Positions 19,236 through 28,432 of a stretch of 64,000 bases of DNA are shown in pieces. The translations under genes and the position numbers were made by a program. Within the stretch, counting starts at the first letter, position 1; every line of letters begins with the position of its first letter. A model generated the notes under the pieces. The model was given only the letters and a program-made list of their open reading frames with translations. It did not search any database and had not been told where the DNA came from. This DNA is from CAWCKS01 sp963763485 (GTDB taxonomy: Bacteria > Pseudomonadota > Alphaproteobacteria > Rhizobiales > Xanthobacteraceae). The stretch lies in assembly GCA_963763485.1 (NCBI GenBank), contig CAVXOW010000005.1, positions 1,426,001 to 1,490,000 on the forward strand, read 5' to 3'.

Positions 19236-19280
19236 AATTATTCGATATCTTAGAACAATAGGCGCGCCTAATCTAGCGGC

Positions 19281-20453
19281 ATGAACACGAGAACCTCTGG
19301 GCCATCCGCAACTGTTGCCGCAACGGTAGGCTTGCTGGCACTCGCCAGCGCCATGGGAATCGGCCGCTTTTCGCTGACTCCGATCCTGCCCCTGATGCAG
19401 CACGACATGGGGCTGACATTCGCGCAGGGAGGCTGGCTCGCCACCGGCAACTATCTGGGTTACCTGGTCGGCGCGCTGATCTGCATGGCCTTCGCACCTC
19501 GACCGGTCCGCGCGATCCGTTGGGGCCTGATTTGCGTCGCCGTCCTTACCGTGGCGATGGGAATTAGCCGTTCGCCACTGCTTTGGTTTGCGTTTCGATT
19601 TTCTGCGGGTGTGGCGAGCGCCTTCGTGCTGGTTGGGGTCTCGGCCTGGGCGATGACGATCCTGGCACGGTGCAACAAAGGCCAATGGTCCGGATTCGTG
19701 TTTGCCGGAGTTGGTGTCGGCATCGTCTTTGCCGGTCTCGTGGGCCTCGCTGCAGGGCTCGACGCCTGGGGGGCGCGTCTGACATGGATCGTCATGGGCG
19801 TCGTTGCCGCGGTGGTCGCATTTTTTCTTTGGTGGCCGCTGGCCACGGACGCGGTTCCCGCGCACGTGGCGGCGTCAGGGATGAGTGGGGTGCCGCGCCG
19901 AACTTTTGTCGCAGCCGCGTGCTACGGCCTGTTTGGCTACGGCTACATTATTCCGGCGACCTTCCTTCCAGCATTGGCTCGCGAATATATCGATGATCCG
20001 GCGGTGTTCGGCTGGGTGTGGCCGGTGTTCGGTGCTGCCGCCGCACTTTCCACCGTTGCCGCCGCATGGTTCGTTCATCGCCTGGCGCCGTGGCGTTTGT
20101 GGACGGGAGCCCAGTGGGTGCTGGCAGCCGGCGTATTGGCACCCGTATTCTCGCTCAACGTCGTAACGTTGTTGACCGCCGCGGTCTGCGTCGGCGGCAC
20201 CTTCATGGTTATTACCATGGCCGGCATCAAGGAGGTGTTGCGCGTCGCAGGCCCACAGGCGTCTCAGGGGGTCGGCATGATGACCGCTGCTTTCGCCGCC
20301 GGCCAGATTGCAGGCCCGTTGACAGTGAGCTTGTTGGCCGGATCGAGCAGCGCGTTCAGCGTGGCCAGCATCATCGCCGCACTGGCGCTGGTCGTCGGCA
20401 ACTGCGTGCTTTCAATTGATAACGCGGTCACCCGTCGTCTTCCTCGGTATTGA
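19281..20453 (+). CDS. MFS transporter, YbfB/YjiJ-like
   Basis: Inner-membrane major facilitator of 390 residues with about 12 hydrophobic segments. The N-terminal SAMGIGRFSLTPILPLMQ and QGGWLATGNYLGYLVGA are characteristic of the YbfB/YjiJ group of single-domain MFS carriers. Substrate unknown; an export role is common for LysR-controlled members. It is divergent from the LysR gene. Its last 42 bp overlap the 3' end of the convergent AAA ATPase gene. Confidence 0.9.
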   Translation: MNTRTSGPSATVAATVGLLALASAMGIGRFSLTPILPLMQHDMGLTFAQGGWLATGNYLGYLVGALICMAFAPRPVRAIRWGLICVAVLTVAMGISRSPLLWFAFRFSAGVASAFVLVGVSAWAMTILARCNKGQWSGFVFAGVGVGIVFAGLVGLAAGLDAWGARLTWIVMGVVAAVVAFFLWWPLATDAVPAHVAASGMSGVPRRTFVAAACYGLFGYGYIIPATFLPALAREYIDDPAVFGWVWPVFGAAAALSTVAAAWFVHRLAPWRLWTGAQWVLAAGVLAPVFSLNVVTLLTAAVCVGGTFMVITMAGIKEVLRVAGPQASQGVGMMTAAFAAGQIAGPLTVSLLAGSSSAFSVASIIAALALVVGNCVLSIDNAVTRRLPRY

Positions 20454-22145
20454 CCCCAAGTAGGAGCGACAGGCGAGGCCCAGCCCATTAACCGGCGGAC
20501 GGCTTTGGCGTAGCGATCGATTTGGTGCTTCTATGCCGGGCTCAAAATCCTGAAATTCAGGCTGCCGTCGAGCCAATCGAGCCCTCTTGATACCGTGCTT
20601 GACGAATTCTTCGATATGGGCCGGAACGAGATGAAGTCGTCCGAAGTCTTTGTTCAATGTTTGCAGCAGTCGACGGCGGGTAAAATCATCATTCACACCA
20701 AAGCGGTCGAGACAAAGATTCAGAATTTGCTGTCTGTCGGCCTCGCTGGGATAGCCCATCCGGATGTGCGCATCGAAGCGGCCGGCACGTCTTGACAGCG
20801 CCTCGTCGATGGCCTCGGGGTGATTTGTAGTCGCAATCGTGACGATATCGTCATAGGCAGAGCCGCCGGACAGAACCTGCAGCAGCTCACCGGTGACCTC
20901 TTCCCCACTGATCGCGCCGTAGTAGTAAGGATTTTGCCGGTTTTTGGTGATTAGGTCTAGATCTTCCAGAATTACAACCGTGAGCGTTAATGTCTGAGCA
21001 AGATGATAGATGGCGCGAATGCGCTCGACCGCTTCAACGACGATAATGCTCGCCTCGCCGCCGATATCGTTGACGAAGCTTTCGATCGCGGAGGATTTAC
21101 CGTCGCCTGGGGGACCTGAGAGAAGAAGGCCGCGCCGAATGCTAAGTCCTTCGGACTTCAGCATATCCCGATTACGAATCGACGCTGCAATGAAGTCGAG
21201 CTCGGCGCGGGCCTGATCGTGCGGTATGATATCGTTCCATGTACGGTCAGACATTCGCGAGCGGACGGTGCGCAGATCGCGATTGAATAGAACGACGCGA
21301 GATTTGAACGGATTTGAGCCGTGGAGAACTTGCCGTACCAGCGCAATGACGGCCGTTTCATCTGCTTCGCTATAAATCAGTCCTATGCTGTCAACACTGC
21401 TTCTAGATCCCCTGGAAGAGTCGGCTTCAACCACCAGCAGGAATTGTGTGCCGGTGGCGGGTACCGTGCCACGAAAGACCGTGCGTGGAAGGATCGCGTG
21501 CAACTCACCGTCGATGTTGAGCATCACCTTGTGCGGTCGCAGGTTTGGTACCACAACATGGCGTTCAGCTAAGCCAAGGCCGGACAATTCGCTGAGCCAC
21601 ATCCATCCGGGCAACTCTCCGAGCTTGCGGGTCAGGATTGCAATGGTTCCGTCGTCGGCCGAGAGCGAAAGCACGCTCGGCTCGCCGCCGGCGCAGAATA
21701 TCCGAAACAGGGCCGCATAGGAGATCTGGGGTTTGGTTGTGCGCTTGATTTGCCTGTGCTCGGCGACAACGTAGCCTAGCGCCGCGGACAGCGCGGCGAA
21801 GCCCTTGATGGTTTCAAGTGGCAGATCGGCGAGCAGACGATCCTTGAACGCGAGAGATGCTGCGGCTGACTCGGCGTAGAGTTGCTTGATGATGGGGCTG
21901 GTCGCCTCGTCAGCGCTGGCCACCGCCTCGTAGACGCCATAGACGAACTCGCCATCCGCATCCGTGCCATGAACAGGCGCTGTCACATTCATCGTCGAGG
22001 CGAGAATCTCGGCCGTCTTCTTTGCTTCTGCGACCCCCTTCGCGGACCGTTCCTCATCGATGCTGGCGCCTGCAATCTCGCCCTTGCATCGAACCACGTA
22101 CTTCTGTCCGATTGAGGTACGTGTCTGCTCAACCTTGAACCACAT
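20412..22145 (-). CDS. AAA+ ATPase with uncharacterised N-terminal region
   Basis: Single AAA+ module in a 577-residue protein. The ATPase core lies in the C-terminal half: Walker A SGPPGDGKSS (about 330-340), Walker B TVVILEDLDLI, sensor 1 IVTIATTN and the arginine-finger region SRRAGRFD. The sequence style is closest to BCS1/proteasomal-type AAA proteins. The N-terminal roughly 300 residues match no family I recognise. They carry no membrane segment or protease motif (no HExxH), so it is not an FtsH. It stands alone, without an obvious partner. It may remodel or unfold a protein substrate, but this is inference. Confidence 0.82.
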   Translation of the reverse strand: MWFKVEQTRTSIGQKYVVRCKGEIAGASIDEERSAKGVAEAKKTAEILASTMNVTAPVHGTDADGEFVYGVYEAVASADEATSPIIKQLYAESAAASLAFKDRLLADLPLETIKGFAALSAALGYVVAEHRQIKRTTKPQISYAALFRIFCAGGEPSVLSLSADDGTIAILTRKLGELPGWMWLSELSGLGLAERHVVVPNLRPHKVMLNIDGELHAILPRTVFRGTVPATGTQFLLVVEADSSRGSRSSVDSIGLIYSEADETAVIALVRQVLHGSNPFKSRVVLFNRDLRTVRSRMSDRTWNDIIPHDQARAELDFIAASIRNRDMLKSEGLSIRRGLLLSGPPGDGKSSAIESFVNDIGGEASIIVVEAVERIRAIYHLAQTLTLTVVILEDLDLITKNRQNPYYYGAISGEEVTGELLQVLSGGSAYDDIVTIATTNHPEAIDEALSRRAGRFDAHIRMGYPSEADRQQILNLCLDRFGVNDDFTRRRLLQTLNKDFGRLHLVPAHIEEFVKHGIKRARLARRQPEFQDFEPGIEAPNRSLRQSRPPVNGLGLACRSYLGSIPRKTTGDRVIN

Positions 22146-22352
22146 CAGCTATCCACCCTTCGAATGTACCGGCCCGGTAACGGGCAATCCTCATATCAGA
22201 CAACCAGAAGCTGCTCTATTTGAAATCCGGTAAAAGGGCCAATGCAACCGCGTCAGCGTGCAAGCACGGCGTTGGTTTGGGCATAAGATGTTGCCATCAA
22301 ACGGGGCCTTGCCATCCTTGGGGTGAGGTGACGGCGTCTCGGGAGACATGAA

Positions 22353-23021
22353 ATGCGCGAGATTGCCGTGTTCGGCGGCCTTGGCTCCGGCGCCATGGTG
22401 GTGCAGTCGGTGCAGCGGCGGGCAGCCGCAGGTGATGCCGTTGAACTCAAGGGGGTGCTGAACGATCAACTCGCAGTCGGTTCTGATGTCGCCGGCGGCC
22501 CGGTGCTGGGCACGTTCGACAGTTGGCGCACACTGTCGGATCGCACGGAGTTCATCGCGCCGCTGCACAAGGCCAAGGCGATGCAGGGCCGTGTGGCGCG
22601 CGTCCTGTCGTTGCAAATTCCGGCCGCGCGCTGGGCAACGGTCATCGATCCGAACGCGCTCGTCGCCGGTGATGCCGCGGTTGGCGAGGGGAGCTACCTC
22701 GCGCCGTTCGCGCTGGTCGACGCCGGCGCAAGGGTCGGCCGTCACGGCGCCCTGTGGCCGGCGGCCCAGATCGGGCACGATTGCGTGGCCGAGGATTTCG
22801 TTTTCATCGGCCGCGGCGCGATCGTGTGCGGACGCTGCACAATCCGCATCGGCGCCTATGTCGGCGCGGGTGCGGTCGTCTCGGACGGCCTCAGGCTGGG
22901 GCGGTTCTGTGTGGTCGGCACAGGCGCGGTTGTCGTCCGAGACGTGCCCGATCATGCCGTGGTGGCCGGCCGGCCGGCGCGGGTCATCAGTCGGCTCGAC
23001 CCGCGCGACGATCCGGTTTGA
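22353..23021 (+). CDS. Sugar O-acyltransferase, left-handed beta-helix (NeuD-like)
   Basis: Acyltransferase of 222 residues. An N-terminal nucleotide-binding-like region (REIAVFGGLGSGAMVVQS) is followed by hexapeptide repeats from about residue 100: VIDPNALVAGDAAVGEGSYL, DAGARVGRHGAL, GAIVCGRCTIRIGAYVGAG. It ends with the usual VPDHAVVAGRPARVI. The layout fits the NeuD/PglD group, which acetylates amino or hydroxyl groups of activated surface sugars. Its 3' end overlaps that of the convergent aminotransferase by 35 bp. The pairing suggests acetylation of an aminodeoxy sugar made by that enzyme. Confidence 0.85.
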   Translation: MREIAVFGGLGSGAMVVQSVQRRAAAGDAVELKGVLNDQLAVGSDVAGGPVLGTFDSWRTLSDRTEFIAPLHKAKAMQGRVARVLSLQIPAARWATVIDPNALVAGDAAVGEGSYLAPFALVDAGARVGRHGALWPAAQIGHDCVAEDFVFIGRGAIVCGRCTIRIGAYVGAGAVVSDGLRLGRFCVVGTGAVVVRDVPDHAVVAGRPARVISRLDPRDDPV

Positions 23022-24210
23022 GCAGCGCCGTCGCCGCCTCGATCACGCGGGCCTGGCCGCGCTCGAGGCCATGCCAGAGCGGCAACCGCACCAGCCGATC
23101 GGCGAAGCTGCGGGTGTTGACCAGCGCACCGTGCGAACGGCCGAAGCGCAGGCCCGCGGGTGAGGAATCGAGCGGCACAAAATGAAACGCGGCCGCAATT
23201 CCGCGCGCGCGCATGCCGTCGATGAAGCGGTCACGCGTGACGACGTCGGGCAGCAACAAGAAATAGATATGTGCGTTGTGGTCAACATCATCAGCGATCC
23301 GCGGGCGCTGCACACGGCCGGCGCGCTCGAGCGGCGCGAACGCCTCGTGGTAGCGCGCCCACAGCGCGCGCCGTGCGCGCGTGATCTCGTCGGCATGCTC
23401 AAGCTGTCCGAACAGCACGGCCGCGGCAATCTCGCTCGGCGCGAAGCCGGAGCCGAGATCCTGCCAGGCATACTGCCTTGTTTCACCGCGGAGGAACGCT
23501 TTCCGATCCATGCCTTTGAGGTGCAGAATTTCAGCCCGCGGCACGAGACCCGTGTCATTGATCACGAGCGCGCCGGCTTCACCTGCCGAAATGTTTTTCT
23601 GATAGTCGAAGCTGTAGGCGCCGATATGTCCGAACGTGGCCGAGTGGCGGCCGCGCCTGGTCGAAAGGAACGAATGGGCGGCGTCTTCGATCAGGATCAG
23701 GCGGTGCCGTTCTGCGATCCTGCACAGCGGCTCAATGTCGCAGATGTCGCCGCCGTAGTGCACCGCCATGATGGCCTTGCTGCGCGATGTCACCGCCGCC
23801 GCGACCGCCCCCGGATCAAGCTGGGGCTGATCGCTCTTGACATCGACAAAAACCGGCACGCCGCCGCGCAACGCCACCGCGTTGGCACAGGACGCAAAAG
23901 TCCAGGAGGGCATGATGACTTCATCGCCAGGACCGACATCTGCCAGCAGCACCGCCATTTCCAGTGCAGTCGTGCACGAGGTGGTCAGCAATATGTTCGG
24001 CACGCCGATGCGTGAGGCGATCCAGTCCTGACATTGCCGCGTGAAAGGTCCGTCGCTTCCGATCTGGTGCCGCTCGAACGCGGTGCGGACATAGTCGAGT
24101 TCGCGACCGACGACAGCGGGCTTGCAGAAGGGAATTGCATCTGCTTCCACTTGTGCATCCAATTGGGCGACCCCCGCGCTTGGTGGAATTGGGCTGCCGG
24201 GCGAATTCAC
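22987..24210 (-). CDS. DegT/DnrJ/EryC1/StrS-family sugar aminotransferase (WecE/RffA-like)
   Basis: PLP-dependent aminotransferase of 407 residues. Typical blocks are PFCKPAVVGRELDYV, TTSCTTALEMA, GDEVIMPSWTFASCANA, AVHYGGDICDIEP, EDAAHSF and SFDYQKNISAGEAGAL (PLP-linked Lys). The phrases match dTDP-4-amino-4,6-dideoxygalactose transaminases. It would transfer an amino group from glutamate to a nucleotide-linked keto sugar for a surface polysaccharide. Divergent from the glycosyltransferase and convergent with the acyltransferase. Sugar identity is inferred. Confidence 0.9.
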   Translation of the reverse strand: MNSPGSPIPPSAGVAQLDAQVEADAIPFCKPAVVGRELDYVRTAFERHQIGSDGPFTRQCQDWIASRIGVPNILLTTSCTTALEMAVLLADVGPGDEVIMPSWTFASCANAVALRGGVPVFVDVKSDQPQLDPGAVAAAVTSRSKAIMAVHYGGDICDIEPLCRIAERHRLILIEDAAHSFLSTRRGRHSATFGHIGAYSFDYQKNISAGEAGALVINDTGLVPRAEILHLKGMDRKAFLRGETRQYAWQDLGSGFAPSEIAAAVLFGQLEHADEITRARRALWARYHEAFAPLERAGRVQRPRIADDVDHNAHIYFLLLPDVVTRDRFIDGMRARGIAAAFHFVPLDSSPAGLRFGRSHGALVNTRSFADRLVRLPLWHGLERGQARVIEAATALLKPDRRAGRAD

Positions 24211-24226
24211 AAGGACCTCATTCGTC

Positions 24227-25991
24227 TTGCCTTCCGCCGTCCCAATCCGCCGAATCCTGGTGACCGTACCTCCGCGCGCCTGGTTCCACGGAATTTCTTA
24301 CAGACTATTCGAGATTTACCGTCAAGCGCTGCTCGATCTCGGCTGCACGCTATTCGAAATCCCGATCGATATGTTCACGCCTCCAGATGCCGGCCGCATG
24401 AGGGTGTTGCTTGACGACATCCGCGCGTTCGCCCCCGAGCTCGCCATCGGCCTGCCCAATGGATCGACCGCATTGCATTGCCGCCTGCCGGCCGGGCGGG
24501 ACGGCTGGCGGCCGCACGTCTTCACCGAGGTGCTCGGTCTTCCGACCATTTTCATCTGGGATCACGCTCCGCTCGAGCTCGCCGACCAGCTGCTCACGCC
24601 TTTGCCGGATCACCCCGCGGGATCGCGGGCCGGTGCGATGGCGGCACTCCGTCGCACGCTTCACGCATCCGCGGCTTCTGCATTGCGCGCGCGACAGCGG
24701 CCAGATCCGCATCATGCGCGAGCTCGGTCTCATCGCCGGCGACGCGGTCGTGCATCTCCTGGCGCAAGCGCTGCCGGGCTTTTCGTCGCCGGCGGCGCCC
24801 GCGATTGCTACCGCGGAGCCCGCGGTGTGCTTTATCGGGCATATCTACAAGGACGCTCCGGCCGCGCCTTCAGAACTCGAGGCGCTGGCGGAATTTATCG
24901 TCCTGCAATGGAGCCGAGGGCCGGACACTGCGCTTTGGGATGTCGCGAACGCGTACATTGCGGCGCTGCCGGCCAGGCAACGCAGGCGCCTCGCGCTCGA
25001 TCCCGACCAGACCTTTTTCTGGCGCTTCGTGCATCGCCTGATCGATCATCGCGCGCAGACGCATCGACGGCTCGAGATGATGGGCGCCGCTGGGACCCCG
25101 GTCGGCTTTTACGGCAACCTGAGCAGCAATGCGCCCAACGTGCCCAAGAACCTCGTGTCGCTGCGCGAGCACGAGATCGCGTTCGGTCCGGAGCTTGCAG
25201 CCGTGTTTGCGCGTCACGAGATCACCATCGACGTGCAAAGCCCCGGCTTCGTTAACGGCTACAGCTTGAAGCCGATCAACGGCTTTGCCTCCGGCGGGTT
25301 CGTGCTGGTCGATCGCAAGCGCGACTTCGTCACAGCGTTCGGGGAGGCGGGCGCCGCCGTGTCGTATACGGACGGTGACGATCTTGCTGCCAAGGTCGAT
25401 CATTTCCTGAGCCATCCGAAGCAACGCATCGAAGTTGCCAACGAGATGCGGTCGCAGATCGCGGCAGGACACACGCTGCAACAATTCTTTGCGCGCCTTT
25501 TGTGTGCTGCCGATGAGCACTTCGCAGCCAGCAGGCCACCACAGCCGCGCACGACTGCGCAAGTCAGGCCCGCACTTGGCACCACGACCGACCTGTTGCG
25601 ATCACTGACCACGCAACCCTACTGGCCCGGCGCACAGGTCGATCACGGTGAGACGAGCGCGACGGTGACCACCTCGCCGCAGGCGTGGACCTTTGCGGCA
25701 GAAATCCCAATTCCATCCAGGGCAAGGGGTGCGCGAGACCGCGTCCTGGAATTGATGCTTCACGTCGAGGCTGGACGACTCGGCGTTGCGCCACTGGCGC
25801 TGGCCAGCGGCGAACTGCTGGGCGAACAGGTCGTCAGCGCGACGCGCGCGCCCGTTGCACTGACGATGCACTTGCCCGACGAGGGCGAGCACGTGCTGAT
25901 CTTGCGCAACACCGTCGAGGGACCGACCCGTGCGGCAATTCTGCAGGCGACGTTGCGGCAGAAAACGCGCGGCTGGTGGCGCTGGCGCTAG
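24227..25991 (+). CDS. Glycosyltransferase, CgeB/GT1-like, with C-terminal extension (frameshifted)
   Basis: The first frame gives ILVTVPPRAWFHGISYRLFE and ends near LTPLPDHPAGSRAG. A break at about 24655 moves to a second frame beginning THPRLLHCARDSGQIRIM. The C-terminal donor-binding region has EIAFGPELAAVFARHEI, GFVNGYSLKPINGFASGG and VSYTDGDDLAAKVDHFLSHP, the pattern of CgeB-like family 1 glycosyltransferases. About 130 further residues form an unassigned tail ending RGWWRWR. The TTG start at 24227 is chosen because AAGGA lies about 11 bases upstream and it avoids overlap with the divergent aminotransferase. Its stop shares CTAG with the next convergent gene. Confidence 0.75.
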
Positions 25992-27538
25992 CGCTTGCCG
26001 ATCTGTTCCCACAGCCAGCGCGCGACGGCGTCGGGCGAGGCGGAGCCGGCGGCGCGCAGGTTGGCCTCCTGCATGGTCGCGACGTCGATCTTGCCGAGCA
26101 GCGGCTGTAGCGCCTGCTTGAGCGCTGTGTCGCCGGCGCGGCGCGGCGACAGCAGCAGGATCGCGTCGTAGGGCGGGATCGATTGTTGGGGGTCGTCGAG
26201 CACGACGAGATTGTATTTCGCGATCAGGCCGTCCGAGGTGTAGCCGGCGATGACGTCGACGTCGCCGGACGCGACCGCCGCATACATGAAGTCTGGCTGC
26301 ATCTGGCGCTGCTCGCGGAATTTCAGGCCGTACGCTTTTGAGATCGCCGCCCACTCCGGTCGCGAGAAGAACTCGTAGTCGCCGGCGATCGACATCGTGC
26401 CGGCATGCGCGACAAGGTCGGCAATCGACTTGATGTGCAGCTCGTCGGCGCGCTTGCGCGGCATGACCAGCGCATAGGCGTTCTCGAAGCCGAGCTCGCC
26501 GAGCAGGGTCACGCCGTTCTTCTGCGCAAGCGCGGTCGTCAATTCGGCGACGATCTCCTTGCGCGACCTGATGTCGGTGCGGTGCAGCTGGTTGGCCCAC
26601 AGCGTACCGGAATAGTCGACATAGACGTCGATCTCGCCGGCGACCAGCGCGTCGTAGATCACGTTGGAGCCGAGGCCTTCGCGCTGGCGAGCGGCGAGGC
26701 CCGCGGCGGTAAGGCGCTGCGAGATGAGGCTCGACAGCACGTAGGATTCGGCAAAGGTTTTTGCGCCGACCACGTAAGCGGCTTGCGTACGCCCGAACGT
26801 CGGCGCGAAGCCCGCGATCACAAGCAGGGCTACACCGATCACGCCGCCGGACACCTTGAGTCGCTGGCGGCCGCGCAAACCAGCTTCGATCAGGGCAAGC
26901 AACTGGTCGACGATCACCGCGAGCACGGCCGCGGCAGCACAGCCGAACAGCACGGAGACCCAGTTCTGGGTTTGCAGGCCGGTGAAGATGTAATTGCCGA
27001 GGCTGGTCTGGCCGATCGGGGTCGACAGCGTCGCGGTGCCGATCACCCAGACCGCGGCGGTGCGGATGCCGGCCATGATGATGGGCAGCGCCAGCGGCAA
27101 TTCGACCATGGTCAGCGACTGGGTCGGCGTCATGCCGACGCCTTGCGCGGCTTCGATAATAGCGGGATCGATGCCGTTCATGCCGGTGACGGTGTTTCGC
27201 AACACCGGCAGCATGCTGTAGAGCGCGAGCGCCAGCACCGAGGGCAGGAAGCCGAAGGCGGAGAAGCCGAAACCAAATATTTGCAGCGTCCACGCCGAGA
27301 TGATCAGCAAGAGCGGATAGAACAGCGCCAGCAGCGCCAGTCCGGGCACGGTCTGCACCACGCTCGCGATCGCAAGCAGTGTGCCGCGCAGGGCCGGGCG
27401 GTTGCGCGCGAGCAGCGCCAGCGGCAGGCTGACGATCAGGCCGAGTGCGAGGGCGGCAATGCTGACGCGGATGTGGCTGCCGAGATAATCGGGCAACTTT
27501 GCCAGCGCTTCGGCCCAGCGTGGGTCGGAAAAAATCAT
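25988..27538 (-). CDS. Osmoprotectant ABC transporter permease fused to substrate-binding domain
   Basis: Fusion of an OpuCB/ProW-type permease (residues about 1-220) to a glycine betaine/choline-binding domain (about 235-516). The permease part has five or six membrane segments and the coupling-loop-like IDPAIIEAAQGVGMTPTQS. The binding part has VVGAKTFAESYVLSSLIS, EIDVYVDYSGT and DVIAGYTSDGLI, typical of OpuCC/OpuAC-like proteins. The combined length of 516 residues is normal for this fused class. Its ATG overlaps the stop of the ATPase gene (ATGA). Role: uptake of compatible solutes such as glycine betaine or choline. Confidence 0.92.
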   Translation of the reverse strand: MIFSDPRWAEALAKLPDYLGSHIRVSIAALALGLIVSLPLALLARNRPALRGTLLAIASVVQTVPGLALLALFYPLLLIISAWTLQIFGFGFSAFGFLPSVLALALYSMLPVLRNTVTGMNGIDPAIIEAAQGVGMTPTQSLTMVELPLALPIIMAGIRTAAVWVIGTATLSTPIGQTSLGNYIFTGLQTQNWVSVLFGCAAAAVLAVIVDQLLALIEAGLRGRQRLKVSGGVIGVALLVIAGFAPTFGRTQAAYVVGAKTFAESYVLSSLISQRLTAAGLAARQREGLGSNVIYDALVAGEIDVYVDYSGTLWANQLHRTDIRSRKEIVAELTTALAQKNGVTLLGELGFENAYALVMPRKRADELHIKSIADLVAHAGTMSIAGDYEFFSRPEWAAISKAYGLKFREQRQMQPDFMYAAVASGDVDVIAGYTSDGLIAKYNLVVLDDPQQSIPPYDAILLLSPRRAGDTALKQALQPLLGKIDVATMQEANLRAAGSASPDAVARWLWEQIGKR

Positions 27539-28323
27539 TTTCGCGCGCCCGCCTCAGTCATCAAGGCGTTCAGCTTCGCGGTCTGCCGCCGCGGCGTCGA
27601 CATCAGTTCGCGCACGTAAGGCTCGTTGCTGGTGGCAAGCTCGCTTGCGGTGCCGGTCGCGATCAGCGCGCCGCTCCGCATCACCGCGATGCGGTCGGCG
27701 AGCAGCATCGCTTCCGTCATGTCGTGGGTGATCATGATGGTGGTCAGCCCAAGCTTGTCGTGCAGGGCGCGAAAATCCTCGCCGAGGCCATCGCGGGTCA
27801 ACGGGTCGAGCGCGCCGAACGGCTCGTCCAGCAGTACGATCGCAGGTTCAGCGGCGAGCGCACGCGCAACGCCGACGCGCTGGCGTTCGCCGCCGGACAG
27901 TTCGTGCGGAAAGCGGCCGCGATATTTTGCGCCGTCGAGCCGCACCAGTGTCAACAGCTCGTTTACGCGCGCGGCGATTGCGCTGGGCGCGGCGCCGGTC
28001 AGCCGCGGCGTGATGCCGACATTCTCGGCGACGCTCATGTGCGGAAACAGCCCGGCGCTCTGGAACACGTAACCGATGCGACGGCGCAGCGCGATCGGGT
28101 CGCCGGCGGCGATATTGTCGCCGTCGATCGCGATGGTGCCGCTGTCGGCCTCGATCAGCCGATTGGTGAGCCGCAGCAGCGTGGTCTTGCCCGAGCCGGA
28201 GCCGCCGACGATGCAGAGGAATTCGCCCTTCGCAACGCCAAGCGAGACGCGGTCGACCGCGCGCACGCGGCCGCCGTCAAAACTCTTGCAGACATTGTCG
28301 AACGCGATCGCGGTCGCTGCCAT
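27535..28323 (-). CDS. Osmoprotectant ABC transporter ATP-binding protein (OpuCA/ProV-like)
   Basis: ABC ATPase of 262 residues. Walker A GGSGSGKTT, Q-loop GYVFQSAGLFPHM, signature LSGGERQRVGVARAL, Walker B IVLLDEPFGALDP and the switch His in MITHDMTEA are all present. No C-terminal CBS domains, so it is a short OpuCA-type subunit. The start MAATAIAFDNV is taken rather than a longer frame whose N-terminus is antisense to the neighbouring ATPase. First gene of a two-gene operon with the permease-binding fusion. Confidence 0.93.
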   Translation of the reverse strand: MAATAIAFDNVCKSFDGGRVRAVDRVSLGVAKGEFLCIVGGSGSGKTTLLRLTNRLIEADSGTIAIDGDNIAAGDPIALRRRIGYVFQSAGLFPHMSVAENVGITPRLTGAAPSAIAARVNELLTLVRLDGAKYRGRFPHELSGGERQRVGVARALAAEPAIVLLDEPFGALDPLTRDGLGEDFRALHDKLGLTTIMITHDMTEAMLLADRIAVMRSGALIATGTASELATSNEPYVRELMSTPRRQTAKLNALMTEAGARK

Positions 28324-28432
28324 GGCTTCGCGCCTATCACATTGGCGGAGAGCGCGCCACTTGCAACGCGGCAGTTTCCGTTGAAAGCTCGACAGAGCGG
28401 CCCATAGAGGCCGCCGCAAGGGGACGGGACGC

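Noticed and set aside
20412..22145. AAA+ gene considered as part of a phage-defence system
   Set aside because: No nuclease, protease, reverse transcriptase or other defence partner is adjacent; context is an MFS gene and sugar genes.
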